From contig NZ_QYYG01000001.1 of NCBI RefSeq assembly GCF_003591175.1, positions 1,550,001 through 1,614,000 of the forward strand: 64,000 nucleotides of DNA. The letters run 5' to 3'. Origin of the DNA: Serratia inhibens (GTDB lineage Bacteria; Pseudomonadota; Gammaproteobacteria; Enterobacterales; Enterobacteriaceae). A program made the translations under genes and the position numbers. Position 1 is the stretch's first letter. Each line of letters starts with the position of its first letter. The notes beneath the pieces were generated by a model, which had not been told where the DNA came from, searched no databases, and saw only the letters and a program-made list of their open reading frames with translations. This document shows positions 52,173 through 61,218 of the stretch, piece by piece.

Positions 52173-53144
52173 TTAGTCCCGATCGTTGAGCAAAACAATC
52201 TTGCCGGCAAAGCTGCGATCCTCCAACCGGCGGTGGGCAGCCGCGCCTTCGCTCAACGGGAAAGTCTCGATATGCGGCAGAGTAAATTCGCCGTTCTGCC
52301 AACTGGCGAACAAACGTTCTGCCCGCTCGCGGCGCGCCTCGCCGCTATTGAGGTAGGTCCAGAGATCGCCGCCCACCACGCCCTTGGAATCCATCATCAG
52401 GTGATAAGCCGAGATCGCCGGTGCCTCACCCCCGGCCATGCCGAAAGTCACCACCCGGCCGCCGGGGCGCAGCGCGTCAATACTTTGTTGTAGCGTGATG
52501 CCAACCGAATCAAAAGCGTACTCGACACCGCCGTCGGTCAACGCGGCGATTTGCGCCACCCAGTCCTGCTGATAGGTAAAGGCCGCCGCCGCGCCATTCT
52601 TCAGCGCAATCTGCTGTTTATGCGCCGAAGACACCAGCGCATAGACTTGCGCGCCACGCGCCACCAACATACGGGTCAATATTTGCCCGACGCCGCCGGC
52701 GGCCGCATGCACCAGCGCACGATCGCCCGCCTGCACCTGCACGCTGTCGTTAATCAGGTACTGCGCCGTCAACCCCTGCAATAAAATCGAGGCGGCCTCG
52801 ACGTCGCTCAACGCCTGCGGCAGCCGCAACGCGTGATCCACCGGCACGTTGATGCGCGTGGCGTGGCAGAAAGGCACGTCGGCAAAACCAATCCGATCCC
52901 CCACCTGCCAACCGTTAACGCCCTCGCCCACGGCGATGATGGTGCCCACGCCTTCGTAACCGCCGATATGCGGCGGCTTGCCGTGCAGCACATAATTGCC
53001 CTTGCGGCGGTAGATATCTGCGAAGTTCAGCCCGGCCGCCCCCATCCGTACCTGCACTGAGCCTGCCGGTACCGGTGGTGTCGGCAGCTCAAGGTATTCG
53101 AGCACCTCTGGCCCGCCAAATCGTTCAAAGGTTAATGCCTGCAT
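52173..53144 (-). CDS. NADPH:quinone oxidoreductase (MDR family)
   Basis: The start at 53144 (MQALTFERFGGPEVLEYLEL) is the family start; upstream in-frame sequence overlaps the LysR gene. The protein has 323 residues with the zinc-free MDR layout: GYEGVGTIIAVGEGV and the NADPH loop VHAAAGGVGQILTRM near residue 145. It reduces quinones or enones. Divergent from a LysR gene. Confidence 0.9.
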   Translation of the reverse strand: MQALTFERFGGPEVLEYLELPTPPVPAGSVQVRMGAAGLNFADIYRRKGNYVLHGKPPHIGGYEGVGTIIAVGEGVNGWQVGDRIGFADVPFCHATRINVPVDHALRLPQALSDVEAASILLQGLTAQYLINDSVQVQAGDRALVHAAAGGVGQILTRMLVARGAQVYALVSSAHKQQIALKNGAAAAFTYQQDWVAQIAALTDGGVEYAFDSVGITLQQSIDALRPGGRVVTFGMAGGEAPAISAYHLMMDSKGVVGGDLWTYLNSGEARRERAERLFASWQNGEFTLPHIETFPLSEGAAAHRRLEDRSFAGKIVLLNDRD

Positions 53145-53265
53145 GGTGTTACTCCGGTAATTTTTCGCCAATAACGCACTGATGGTCGTTACTATCCAGT
53201 ATCCCAGAGCGTTATACTGCCGAAAAGTAGCCAAAAGGGCGTTCAGAAAACACCAGGGGTTTATA

Positions 53266-54156
53266 ATGGATCGTTTAACCAGCATGGCGGTGTTTGTACG
53301 AGTGGTGGAAAAAGGCAGTTTTGTCGCCGCCGCCGAAGAGATGGCGATTTCCCCCACGATGGTCGGCAAGCATATTCGCTATCTGGAGCAGCGGCTGAAC
53401 GCGCCATTGCTGAACCGTACCACCCGCAGGCAAGGATTGACCGAAGCCGGCCGGGTATTTTACGAACGCTGCCGTCGCCTGCTGGCCGATGCCGACGCCG
53501 CCGAAGCCAGCGCAAGGGCGCTGTTGAGCTCGCCCAGCGGGCTGTTGCGCATCAGCGCGCCGGTCACCTTCGGGAATCGCGTTTTGACGCCGATCCTCAC
53601 CGAATTCCTGCAACAACACCCGGACGTAGAAGCGGAGGTGGTGCTGTCGGATCGCAAGGTGGATTTGATTGAAGAAAGGTACGAAGCCGCGTTTCGCATC
53701 GGGCCGGTAGCGGATGACGGCCTGGTGGCGCGTGCCCTGCCCGATTACCGCATGACGCTGGCGGCCTCTCCCGCCTATCTGGCGCAGCATGGCGCCCCAA
53801 CGCGGCCGGAACAGCTCCGCGAGCACAACTGCTTTGGCTTTAGTCAGTGGGATGGCAATCATTTTTGGCGGCTGCAAGGCGCTCTGGGGGAAATCAGCGT
53901 GCCGGTCAGGCCACGGCTGCGGATGGACTCCGGCGAAGGGGTGCGCCGTGCGGCGCTGGCCGGTTTCGGCATTGCGCTGCATGCCGCTATGCTGTTGGAT
54001 GAGGATATCGCCGCCGGCCGGCTGCTGCGCGTGCTTCCGGACTATTCGCCGCTGCCGCGGCCGATGCATCTGGTCTATTTGCCCGAACGGCGGCAATCGC
54101 CCAAGCTGGAAGCCTTTATCGCCCTGACCGTTGCCAGACTGTGGGGGCGCGCATAA
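53266..54156 (+). CDS. LysR-family regulator
   Basis: The start at 53266 (MDRLTSMAVFVRVVEKGSFV) is the usual LysR beginning; AGGGG lies eight bases upstream. The protein has 296 residues: a winged helix (AAAEEMAISPTMVGKHIRYL) and a substrate-binding domain (RISAPVTFGNRVLTPILTEF). It likely regulates the divergent quinone oxidoreductase. Confidence 0.91.
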   Translation: MDRLTSMAVFVRVVEKGSFVAAAEEMAISPTMVGKHIRYLEQRLNAPLLNRTTRRQGLTEAGRVFYERCRRLLADADAAEASARALLSSPSGLLRISAPVTFGNRVLTPILTEFLQQHPDVEAEVVLSDRKVDLIEERYEAAFRIGPVADDGLVARALPDYRMTLAASPAYLAQHGAPTRPEQLREHNCFGFSQWDGNHFWRLQGALGEISVPVRPRLRMDSGEGVRRAALAGFGIALHAAMLLDEDIAAGRLLRVLPDYSPLPRPMHLVYLPERRQSPKLEAFIALTVARLWGRA

Positions 54157-54322
54157 ATGCGCAATGTGGCGGTTGTAACTGACACCGCACTGAATTACAT
54201 TTTCTGTCCGACTCACTGCAGAGGCGTTTTTGCAGGGCGTTAACCCACGTTAATTCGGCATTAACCCCACAAAACCTCTATCTAATTTTTGTTTTTCTTC
54301 AACTTAGATAGCAGAGACTTCG

Positions 54323-54766
54323 ATGATTATCCTCAGAGCACGCGCGGCGGAAGACAACGCGCAACTGGCAGAGATTTGGCAGCGTTCGGTACGCGCCACC
54401 CACCACTTTCTTACCGAAGATAACATTGCCCAACTGTTCCCGCTGGTGTTGAACCATTACCTGCCGGCGGTCGACGTTTGGGTGGCGGAAGATCGCCCCG
54501 GCCACCCTTGCGGTTTTATCGGGCTGAGCGGCAACAAGGTGGAAATGCTGTTTATCGATGCGGAACAACGCGGCAAAGGGGTCGGCAAAGCGCTGCTGGC
54601 GCACGCTGAAACGCTGCACGATGAGCTGTTGCTGGACGTTAATGAGCAAAACCCGCAGGCCAGTGGATTTTACCGCCACTACGGTTTTGAGATCACCGGC
54701 CGTTCCGCGCTAGACGGCCAGGGCAATCCCTTCCCGCTGCTTCATATGAAGCTCGACAAACGTTAA
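54323..54766 (+). CDS. GNAT acetyltransferase (YjaB-like)
   Basis: A protein of 147 residues. The acetyl-CoA binding motif is EQRGKGVGKALLAHAE (residues about 87-102), with DVNEQNPQASGFYRHYGF after it, as in YjaB. The substrate is unknown. It has its own terminator. Confidence 0.9.
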   Translation: MIILRARAAEDNAQLAEIWQRSVRATHHFLTEDNIAQLFPLVLNHYLPAVDVWVAEDRPGHPCGFIGLSGNKVEMLFIDAEQRGKGVGKALLAHAETLHDELLLDVNEQNPQASGFYRHYGFEITGRSALDGQGNPFPLLHMKLDKR

Positions 54767-54773
54767 ATAAAAC

Positions 54774-54806
54774 AAATCGACCGAGGTTTACCTTGGTCGA
54801 TTTTTT
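54774..54806 (+). terminator. Terminator after the GNAT gene
   Basis: AAATCGACCgAGG and CCTtGGTCGATTT pair around TTTA and continue into a T run. It lies ten bases past the stop. Confidence 0.93.
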
Positions 54807-55016
54807 GTCATCACTTCCTCTCATGATTTGATATACCGAATCAGAATAACTAATAGATTTTACATTCTTCCTGTCACTATAAACCCCCGGTAGGATTGGC
54901 CCGTACTCACCAGAAACAGAAGTTCCGCCTGCCTTTTATCCCCAGAAGCCGCCCCTGTCCGGCGTGACTCGCTCCGGGCGGAATGCTGTGATGTTTTGAT
55001 AAGGATTGGCTGTTCT

Positions 55017-56042
55017 ATGATCGTTCTTTCGAACGTTTGCAAAACTTTTGACAGCGCGCAAGGCCGCGTTGTCGCGGTTGATGATGTCAACCTGGCCGTG
55101 GAGGCCGGGCAAATCTACGGCATCATCGGCTACAGCGGTGCCGGTAAAAGCACCCTGATTCGTTTGCTTAACGGGTTGGAAACCCCTACCAGCGGCAGTA
55201 TTCAGGTCGATGGCTTCGATATCGCGCGCGCCAAAGGCGATCAACTGCGCCAGGCGCGGCTGAAAATCAGCATGGTGTTCCAGCACTTCAACCTGCTGTG
55301 GTCGCGCACCGTCAGCCAAAATATTGCCTTCTCCATGCAAATCGCCGGCGTGCCCAAGGCGCAAATCAAGCAGCGGGTGGCGGAGCTGGTCGCGCTGGTT
55401 GGCCTGCAGGGCCGCGAAGATGCCTATCCTTCGCAGCTCAGCGGTGGGCAGAAGCAGCGCGTCGGCATTGCCCGCGCACTGGCCAATAACCCTGGCGTAC
55501 TGCTGTGCGATGAAGCCACCTCGGCGCTCGATCCCCAGACCACCGATTCGATTCTCGAGCTGCTGCTGGATATCAACCGCAAGCTGAACCTGACCATTGT
55601 GCTGATCACCCATGAAATGCACGTGGTGCGCAAAATCTGCCACCGGGTGGCGGTGATGGAAAACGGCCGCATCGTGGAGGAAGGCCCGGTGATTGACGTC
55701 TTTACCCAGCCGCAACAGCCGATTACCCGGCAGTTCGTCAAGCAGGTTTCCCGGTATCAGGAAACCGAGGAAAGTTTCAATCCGCTGCTGGCCCAACATC
55801 TGCCGGGCGCCATTTTCAAGCTGACCTTTGTCGGCATGCAAACCCATCAGGCGGTAATTTCCGATGTGATCCAGCGCTATCGGGTGACCATCAATATCCT
55901 GCACGGCAAGATCAGCCACACCCTTAACGGGTCGTTCGGCGAGCTGTATATCCACGCGGAAGGCAACGACCTGCAAATCGACAACATGCTGAAATTATTG
56001 AAAGAACGCGATATCGCCGTTGAGGTCATCAAACATGATTGA
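55017..56042 (+). CDS. metN: Methionine-type ABC transporter ATPase (MetN, second copy type)
   Basis: A protein of 341 residues (MIVLSNVCKTFDSAQGRVVA). Walker A GYSGAGKST is at about 38-46, with signature LSGGQKQRVGIARAL and Walker B VLLCDEATSALDPQTT. The C-terminal 75 residues form the NIL/ACT methionine-sensing domain. It overlaps the permease gene by eight bases. The upstream 200 bases have a GC hairpin (CCGCCC and GGGCGG near 54946-55000) but no clear MetJ box, so it may not be the housekeeping metNIQ. Confidence 0.88.
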   Translation: MIVLSNVCKTFDSAQGRVVAVDDVNLAVEAGQIYGIIGYSGAGKSTLIRLLNGLETPTSGSIQVDGFDIARAKGDQLRQARLKISMVFQHFNLLWSRTVSQNIAFSMQIAGVPKAQIKQRVAELVALVGLQGREDAYPSQLSGGQKQRVGIARALANNPGVLLCDEATSALDPQTTDSILELLLDINRKLNLTIVLITHEMHVVRKICHRVAVMENGRIVEEGPVIDVFTQPQQPITRQFVKQVSRYQETEESFNPLLAQHLPGAIFKLTFVGMQTHQAVISDVIQRYRVTINILHGKISHTLNGSFGELYIHAEGNDLQIDNMLKLLKERDIAVEVIKHD

Positions 56043-56703
56043 GTCACTGTTCCCTCACCTGCGTATTGATCAGTTGCTGAACGCCACCTGGGAAACCCTT
56101 TATATGACGGGTATCGCCGGGCTGGCAACGCTGGTGCTCGGCATTTTGTTGGGGGTGATTCTGTTTCTGACCTCCCGGGGCCAACTGTTGCAGAACCGCG
56201 CGGTCTATTCGTTGATTTCGGTGCTGGTCAACGTGTTCCGCTCCATACCCTTCATCATTCTGATCGTATTGCTGATCCCGTTCACCAAGGCGCTGATTGG
56301 CACTATTTTGGGGGCCGATGCCGCCCTGCCGGCGCTGATTATCGGTGCCGCGCCTTTCTATGCCCGGCTGGTCGAGATTGGCCTGCGCGAGGTGGACAAA
56401 GGCGTGATCGAAGCGGCGCGCTCCATGGGCGCCAAAACCAGCACCATTATCTTCCGCGTGCTGCTGCCGGAGTCTTCTCCGGCGCTGGTTTCCGGCATTA
56501 CCGTTACCCTGATCGCGCTGGTGAGCTGCACCGCGATGGCCGGGGTGATCGGCGCCGGCGGGCTGGGCAATCTGGCCTATCTGGAAGGGTTTCAACGCAA
56601 CCACGGTGACGTGACGCTGGCGGCGACGCTGACGATCCTGGTGATCGTTTTCGTTATCCAGTTCATTGGCGACACCATGACAAGAACGCTCGATAAACGA
56701 TAA
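56035..56703 (+). CDS. metI: Methionine-type ABC transporter permease (MetI)
   Basis: A protein of 222 residues starting MIESLFPHLRIDQLLNATWE. It has five membrane segments and the EAA loop (EAARSMGAKTSTIIFRVLLP). It pairs with MetN and receives ligand from the binding protein downstream. Confidence 0.9.
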   Translation: MIESLFPHLRIDQLLNATWETLYMTGIAGLATLVLGILLGVILFLTSRGQLLQNRAVYSLISVLVNVFRSIPFIILIVLLIPFTKALIGTILGADAALPALIIGAAPFYARLVEIGLREVDKGVIEAARSMGAKTSTIIFRVLLPESSPALVSGITVTLIALVSCTAMAGVIGAGGLGNLAYLEGFQRNHGDVTLAATLTILVIVFVIQFIGDTMTRTLDKR

Positions 56704-56717
56704 ATAACTCAGGAATA

Positions 56718-57542
56718 ATGATGATGAAAAAGCAAATGATGATGCTGGCCTTCGCCTCTCTGACCGCGTTGGCGTCCTTTGGTGCGGCGGCGGAAACCAA
56801 GCTGGTGGTCGGCGCGTCCAACGTACCCCATGCCGAGATCCTCGAGCAGGCAAAACCGATTCTGGCAAAGGAAGGCATCGATCTGGTAATCAAACCTTTC
56901 CAGGATTACATTCTGCCGAACACGGCGCTGGCCAGCCACGATATTGACGCCAACTATTTCCAGCACGTGCCGTATCTGAATTCGGTATTGAAGGACCATG
57001 CCGGCGATAAGACCTATGACTTCGTCAGCGCAGGCGCCATCCATATCGAACCGATCGGCATTTATTCCAAGAAGTATAAAAGCCTGAAAGATCTGCCGGA
57101 CAACGGCAAAATCATCATGCGTGACGCGGTGGCGGAAGAAGGCCGCATTCTGTCCATCTTCGAAAAAGAAGGCGTGATTAAGCTGAAGCCGGGCGTGAGC
57201 AAGGTGGATGCGCGTATCACCGACGTGGTGGAAAACCCGAAACACCTGAAATTCCTGGCTAACGTCGAAGGCGCGCTGCTGCCGCAGATGTACAACAATG
57301 ATGAGGGCGACGCGGTAGTGATTAACGCCAACTACGCCATTGACGCCGGGCTGAACCCGACGAAGGATCCGATCGCTATCGAAAGCGGTGAAAATAACCC
57401 CTATGCCAACATCATCACCGTGCATAAGGCCGACGTGAACAAGCCGGAGATTGTGGCGCTGGTAAAAGTGCTGCATTCCAAAGAAATTCAGGACTTTATC
57501 CGCGAAAAATACAAAGGCGCGGTGATCCCGGTTAATCAGTAA
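56718..57542 (+). CDS. metQ: Methionine-type substrate-binding protein (MetQ/NlpA family)
   Basis: A protein of 274 residues. The signal peptide ends LASFGAAAETKL, without the cysteine lipobox usual in MetQ, so it should be a soluble periplasmic protein. The mature part begins KLVVGASNVPHAEILEQAK and contains FQHVPYLNSVL and GAIHIEPIGIYS, typical for the family. Three ATG codons in a row leave the start uncertain by two codons. Confidence 0.9.
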   Translation: MMMKKQMMMLAFASLTALASFGAAAETKLVVGASNVPHAEILEQAKPILAKEGIDLVIKPFQDYILPNTALASHDIDANYFQHVPYLNSVLKDHAGDKTYDFVSAGAIHIEPIGIYSKKYKSLKDLPDNGKIIMRDAVAEEGRILSIFEKEGVIKLKPGVSKVDARITDVVENPKHLKFLANVEGALLPQMYNNDEGDAVVINANYAIDAGLNPTKDPIAIESGENNPYANIITVHKADVNKPEIVALVKVLHSKEIQDFIREKYKGAVIPVNQ

Positions 57543-57551
57543 TTCAGAATC

Positions 57552-57573
57552 AAGGCCGCAGCGATGCGGCCTT
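57552..57573. terminator. Terminator between metQ and tetR
   Basis: AAGGCCGCA-GCGA-TGCGGCCTT, nine perfect pairs, lies ten bases past metQ and 20 before the convergent tetR stop. Confidence 0.85.
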
Positions 57574-57593
57574 ATCTTATCCCGATACCTTCC

Positions 57594-58238
57594 CTAAACT
57601 TTATTCCCCACCTGGCTGAGACGCGGCCAAACCAGCATCAGCGCATCGAGCAGACGGAACAACTCCTCGCGGCTTGCCCCTTCACGCGCCTGCACCGACA
57701 TGCCTTCAATGGTGCAAATAATGTACTTCGCCAGCAACCCGGTGTCGGTTTTTGCCAGCAACTCGCCCTGCTGCACTTTACGGTCGAAGCAGGCCTTCAG
57801 GCTGGTTTCCTGCGAATGGTGCTTTTTACGCAGCATCATGGCGACTTCGTCAGAAGAAGATGACAGCGCGGCGGACGCACACACCATAAAGCAACCGGAC
57901 GGCGTGTCCGGATCGGTAAACACCTGCGCTGAAGATCGGACGTAAGCCTCTACGATTTCCGCAATCGGCAGATCCTGCTCCAACAGTTGATTGGTGCAGG
58001 TGGTGTATTTTTGCAGGTAACGTTCCACCGCAGCGCGGAACAGCCCTTCTTTGTTGCCGAACTCGGCGTACAGCGTGGGTGCCTTGGCACCGGTCACCTC
58101 GACCAGATCGGCCAGCGACGTCGACTCATAACCGTGCCGCCAGAACAGATCGAGTGCGCTTTCCAGCGCACGGTCGCGATCAAACTGCTTCGGTCTGCCG
58201 CGAGTTTTTTTGGTGCAGACCTCTTCATTGATACTCAT
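57594..58238 (-). CDS. TetR-family regulator
   Basis: A protein of 214 residues: an N-terminal TetR helix-turn-helix (LADLVEVTGAKAPTLYAEFG, residues 41-60) and a C-terminal domain of the YcdC/AcrR-like class with LSSSSDEVAMMLR. It is divergent from two tandem small periplasmic protein genes. Four TTAACGA-type boxes upstream suggest it controls itself and both genes. Confidence 0.9.
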   Translation of the reverse strand: MSINEEVCTKKTRGRPKQFDRDRALESALDLFWRHGYESTSLADLVEVTGAKAPTLYAEFGNKEGLFRAAVERYLQKYTTCTNQLLEQDLPIAEIVEAYVRSSAQVFTDPDTPSGCFMVCASAALSSSSDEVAMMLRKKHHSQETSLKACFDRKVQQGELLAKTDTGLLAKYIICTIEGMSVQAREGASREELFRLLDALMLVWPRLSQVGNKV

Positions 58239-58282
58239 AGACCCTCTCTTATCCCGCCCCGCAGCAGGGCTTCACAATTAAA

Positions 58283-58352
58283 TTAACGATCATTATAAAA
58301 AAATATTGCGCTCTCGTCGAGAAGCGATTAACATTTAGTTATCGATCGTTAA
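58283..58352. promoter_or_regulatory. TetR operator candidates before the first small protein
   Basis: TTAACGATCATTA (58283-58295) and TTATCGATCGTTAA (58339-58352) flank a 43-base spacer. The same two boxes recur before the second gene. Confidence 0.6.
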
Positions 58353-58413
58353 GTAATCTTTGACGACAGACATTGAAAACCCAATTTACGCTTCTCGGAT
58401 AGGAACTAATATC

Positions 58414-58671
58414 ATGAAAAACTTAAAAATTACTCTTACTGCCATCGCCCTGGCCTCTGCTTCCTTCGGGAGCTTCGCTGCCGATCTGGTTAACAGCCAA
58501 CCGACAGGCCAGCAAAAAACCGGCGTGATCACCGTCAGCGGCGCTTCCGATATTACCTCACTGGAAGCCAGTTTGGCGGAAAAAGCTGACGCAGCCGGTG
58601 CGAAATCATTCCGCATCATTGGTGCCAGTGGCGATAATCAACTGCACGGCACCGCAGTAATTTATAAATAA
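58414..58671 (+). CDS. YdgH/BhsA-like periplasmic protein (DUF1471), copy 1
   Basis: A protein of 85 residues with a signal peptide (MKNLKITLTAIALASASFGS, cleaved after SFA). The mature domain (KTGVITVSGASDITSLEASL, then HGTAVIYK) is the small DUF1471 fold, found in stress- and biofilm-linked proteins such as BhsA and McbA. AGGAA lies before the ATG. Confidence 0.9.
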   Translation: MKNLKITLTAIALASASFGSFAADLVNSQPTGQQKTGVITVSGASDITSLEASLAEKADAAGAKSFRIIGASGDNQLHGTAVIYK

Positions 58672-58747
58672 CAATAAGTTAATCGTTTTCTACGGGGCCG
58701 GTGACGGCAGTTTCCTCCCCCGTGGACGACGGTGAAAAGAAAATTAA

Positions 58748-58816
58748 TTAACGAACATTAAAAAAATAGTTGCAATACGCCGAACAGGCGTCTAACATTA
58801 AATTATCGATCGTTAA
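58748..58816. promoter_or_regulatory. TetR operator candidates before the second small protein
   Basis: TTAACGAACATTA (58748-58760) and TTATCGATCGTTAA (58803-58816), the same order and spacing as in front of copy 1. The promoter was duplicated with the gene. Confidence 0.6.
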
Positions 58817-58873
58817 TCAATTTAACGAGCTACTAAACAAACATCGTACAGAATAGAGATAGGAAATAAGACC

Positions 58874-59131
58874 ATGAAAAACCTGAAAATCACCCTCGCA
58901 GCCATCGCACTGGCTTCTGCTTCTTTCGGTAGCTTCGCAGCCGAACTGGTTAACGCTCAACCGTCCGACCTGCAAAAAACCGGCGTGATCACCGTCAGCG
59001 GCGCTTCCGACCTGACCAGCCTGGAAAACAAACTGGCCGCCAAAGCGGATGAAGCCGGCGCCAAATCATTCCAGATCATCTCAACCACCGGCGACAACAA
59101 GCTGCACGGTACTGCGATCATCTATAATTAA
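58874..59131 (+). CDS. YdgH/BhsA-like periplasmic protein (DUF1471), copy 2
   Basis: A protein of 85 residues, about 75-80% identical by eye to copy 1: same signal peptide and same KTGVITVSGASD core, with changes mostly in the C-terminal helix (ENKLAAKADEAGAKS). It has its own promoter region and a terminator, so it is an independent unit. Confidence 0.9.
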   Translation: MKNLKITLAAIALASASFGSFAAELVNAQPSDLQKTGVITVSGASDLTSLENKLAAKADEAGAKSFQIISTTGDNKLHGTAIIYN

Positions 59132-59156
59132 TTGCTGAATCAGTAGTTGAGCAAAG

Positions 59157-59183
59157 AGGCGGCTTAAGCCGCCTTTTGTTTTA
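59157..59183 (+). terminator. Terminator after DUF1471 copy 2
   Basis: AGGCGGC-TTAA-GCCGCCT followed by TTTGTTTTA, 25 bases past the stop. Confidence 0.92.
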
Positions 59184-59244
59184 TTCCCCCGCCAAAAATC
59201 TGTTGTAAGCTGTGGTTTCCTCTTACAGCGAATCTGACAACGCC

Positions 59245-60117
59245 ATGACTCCTCTGCTGTTCCATAAATATCACGGGCTGGGTAACGATTACCTGGTGTG
59301 CCACCGTTCGGTCGCTGCGCGGCTGAGCAACGAGCAAATCCGCATACTGTGTCACCCCCATTACGGCATAGGTTCAGATGGCCTGCTGATCGACAGCGGC
59401 GACAGCATCAATCCCAGGCTACGCATCATTAACCCGGACGGCTCGGAAGCTGAGAAAAGCGGTAACGGCCTGCGCATTTATGCCCGCTATCTGTTTGATA
59501 TCGGCCGCGTCAGCCATCTGCCTTTTCTGGTGCATACCGCCGGCGGCGACGTGCAGTGCCGGGTCGATGAAGATAAACACCAGGTCAGCGTGGATATGGG
59601 CCGCGCCAATTTCAATCCGGCAGCGCTGCCGGCACTAATCGACTTGCCCGAAGCGCTCAACTATCCGCTGCCGCTGGCAAAGGAAACGCTCAGCGTATCG
59701 CTGGTATCCATGGGTAACCCGCACTGCGTGGTGCCGGTGAACACGCTGGATCTGGCGCAGGTTCACCGGTTGGGGCCACAGATAGAAAATCACCCGCTGT
59801 TTCCCAAAAGAACCAACGTACAGTTGGTGGAAGTGATAGATCGCCAGACGCTGCATATCGGCATTTGGGAACGCGGCGCCGGTTTTACCCTGGCCTCCGG
59901 CAGCAGCAGCTGCGCGGCCGCCAGCGTGATGCGCAAGCTGAATCGGGTCGATGACAACGTCAGCGTTCGGATGCCGGGCGGCCAGTTGCAGATTAGCTTT
60001 AGCGGGGATTTTCACGTCCGCATGCGCGGGCCGGTGCATAAAATCGCCAGCCTGACGCTGGACGAAGACTGCTTTATTGGCGGAGAAGAAGCCCTGCATC
60101 GGCGTGAGAAACGCTAA
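59245..60117 (+). CDS. DapF-like epimerase family protein with altered active site
   Basis: A protein of 290 residues starting MTPLLFHKYHGLGNDYLVCH. The two-domain DapF fold is clear (PDGSEAEKSGNG, VSMGNPHCVV, RGAGFTLASGSSSCAAAS). In true DapF the first catalytic cysteine lies in CGNG; here it is Ser72. The second cysteine is kept (Cys223), but the Glu of GAGET is Phe214. So it is unlikely to be the housekeeping diaminopimelate epimerase and may act on another amino acid or as an isomerase or dehydratase. It stands alone. Confidence 0.85.
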   Translation: MTPLLFHKYHGLGNDYLVCHRSVAARLSNEQIRILCHPHYGIGSDGLLIDSGDSINPRLRIINPDGSEAEKSGNGLRIYARYLFDIGRVSHLPFLVHTAGGDVQCRVDEDKHQVSVDMGRANFNPAALPALIDLPEALNYPLPLAKETLSVSLVSMGNPHCVVPVNTLDLAQVHRLGPQIENHPLFPKRTNVQLVEVIDRQTLHIGIWERGAGFTLASGSSSCAAASVMRKLNRVDDNVSVRMPGGQLQISFSGDFHVRMRGPVHKIASLTLDEDCFIGGEEALHRREKR

Positions 60118-60528
60118 TATTCAAATATGATGGCAGGCGAATAAAAATAATTTAATCGGACAATGTGCGCAGCCGGCACCGACACATCAAATGCCGCCGC
60201 GCACAGAGTTAAAATCTCACTTATAAAAAATCATAAAAATAAAAAACCAGTAAATTAAAGTCATACAAATAATCATTCGGCATGAAAGCACTCAATACCA
60301 TCCGAAAAACGCGAAATGACCTATAACCACGATCAATTCATTGTATTTAAATGATTTACCTCCCATCAAATACACCCCATTGCGACGCTAACAGGTTGTA
60401 TTTTGTCGCTTATCCATGGCAGGATTACGCCGTTCAAGGGTTGCAGCCTGTTTTCGCGCCTATTTGAACGGTTGGCGCAGGGTGCATCAACCTGTCGCCG
60501 TTTTATAATCATGGAGAGATTATTTTCA
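60118..60528. other. AT-rich intergenic region
   Basis: About 410 bases with no supported gene. The left half is very AT-rich (many A runs around 60230-60350). The right half reads open in one frame, but the CsgG-like start at 60529 is preferred for its lipoprotein signal. It should hold the promoter of the lipoprotein operon; I cannot place it. Confidence 0.4.
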
Positions 60529-61200
60529 ATGAAAACGACCTTCACTCTTTGTTCCGTAGCGCTTGCCGCCAGTTTGCTGGCAGGATGCGCAACGGAATCC
60601 TCCCGTTCTTTGGAAGTGCCCAAAGTGGCTTCCTACAACACTGCCTACCAAGGCCAGCGCAGCCCCATCGCCGTCGGCAAATTCGATAACCGCTCCAGCT
60701 ACATGAACGGTATTTTCTCTGACGGCGTCGACCGTCTGGGCAACCAGTCCAAAACCATCCTGATCACCCATCTGCAGCAAACTGGCCGCTTCAACGTGCT
60801 GGACCGCGCCAATATGGATGAGCTGAAAACCGAAGCCGGCATTAAGGGCAAAACGCAAACGCTGAAAGGCGCCAACTACGTGATTACCGGTGATGTGACT
60901 GAATTCGGTCGCAAGGAAGTCGGCGATCACCAGCTGTGGGGCATTCTTGGGCGAGGTAAATCGCAGGTGGCTTACGCCAAGGTAAACCTGAATGTGGTTA
61001 ACGTCCAAACTTCGGAAGTGGTGTATTCCAGCCAGGGTGCAGGCGAATACGAATTGTCCAACCGCGAAATCATCGGCTTTGGCGGAACCGCCAGCTACGA
61101 TTCTACCCTGAACGGCAAAGTGTTGGATCTCGCGGTACGCGAGGCGGTAAACAATCTGGTTGCCGGGATCGAAAGTGGCGCATGGCGCCCTGCTAACTAA
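60529..61200 (+). CDS. CsgG-family outer-membrane lipoprotein
   Basis: A protein of 223 residues from MKTTFTLCSVALAASLLAGC, with lipobox LAGC (Cys20). The CsgG domain is visible in IAVGKFDNRSSYMNGIFSDG and ILITHLQQTGRFNVLDRANM. It is first of three lipoprotein genes (CsgG, DUF4810, DUF799) that usually occur together. CsgG itself forms a secretion pore for curli; here no curli genes are present, so the trio probably builds another outer-membrane structure. Confidence 0.9.
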   Translation: MKTTFTLCSVALAASLLAGCATESSRSLEVPKVASYNTAYQGQRSPIAVGKFDNRSSYMNGIFSDGVDRLGNQSKTILITHLQQTGRFNVLDRANMDELKTEAGIKGKTQTLKGANYVITGDVTEFGRKEVGDHQLWGILGRGKSQVAYAKVNLNVVNVQTSEVVYSSQGAGEYELSNREIIGFGGTASYDSTLNGKVLDLAVREAVNNLVAGIESGAWRPAN

Positions 61201-61218
61201 CGGAATAGAAGCAGCATT

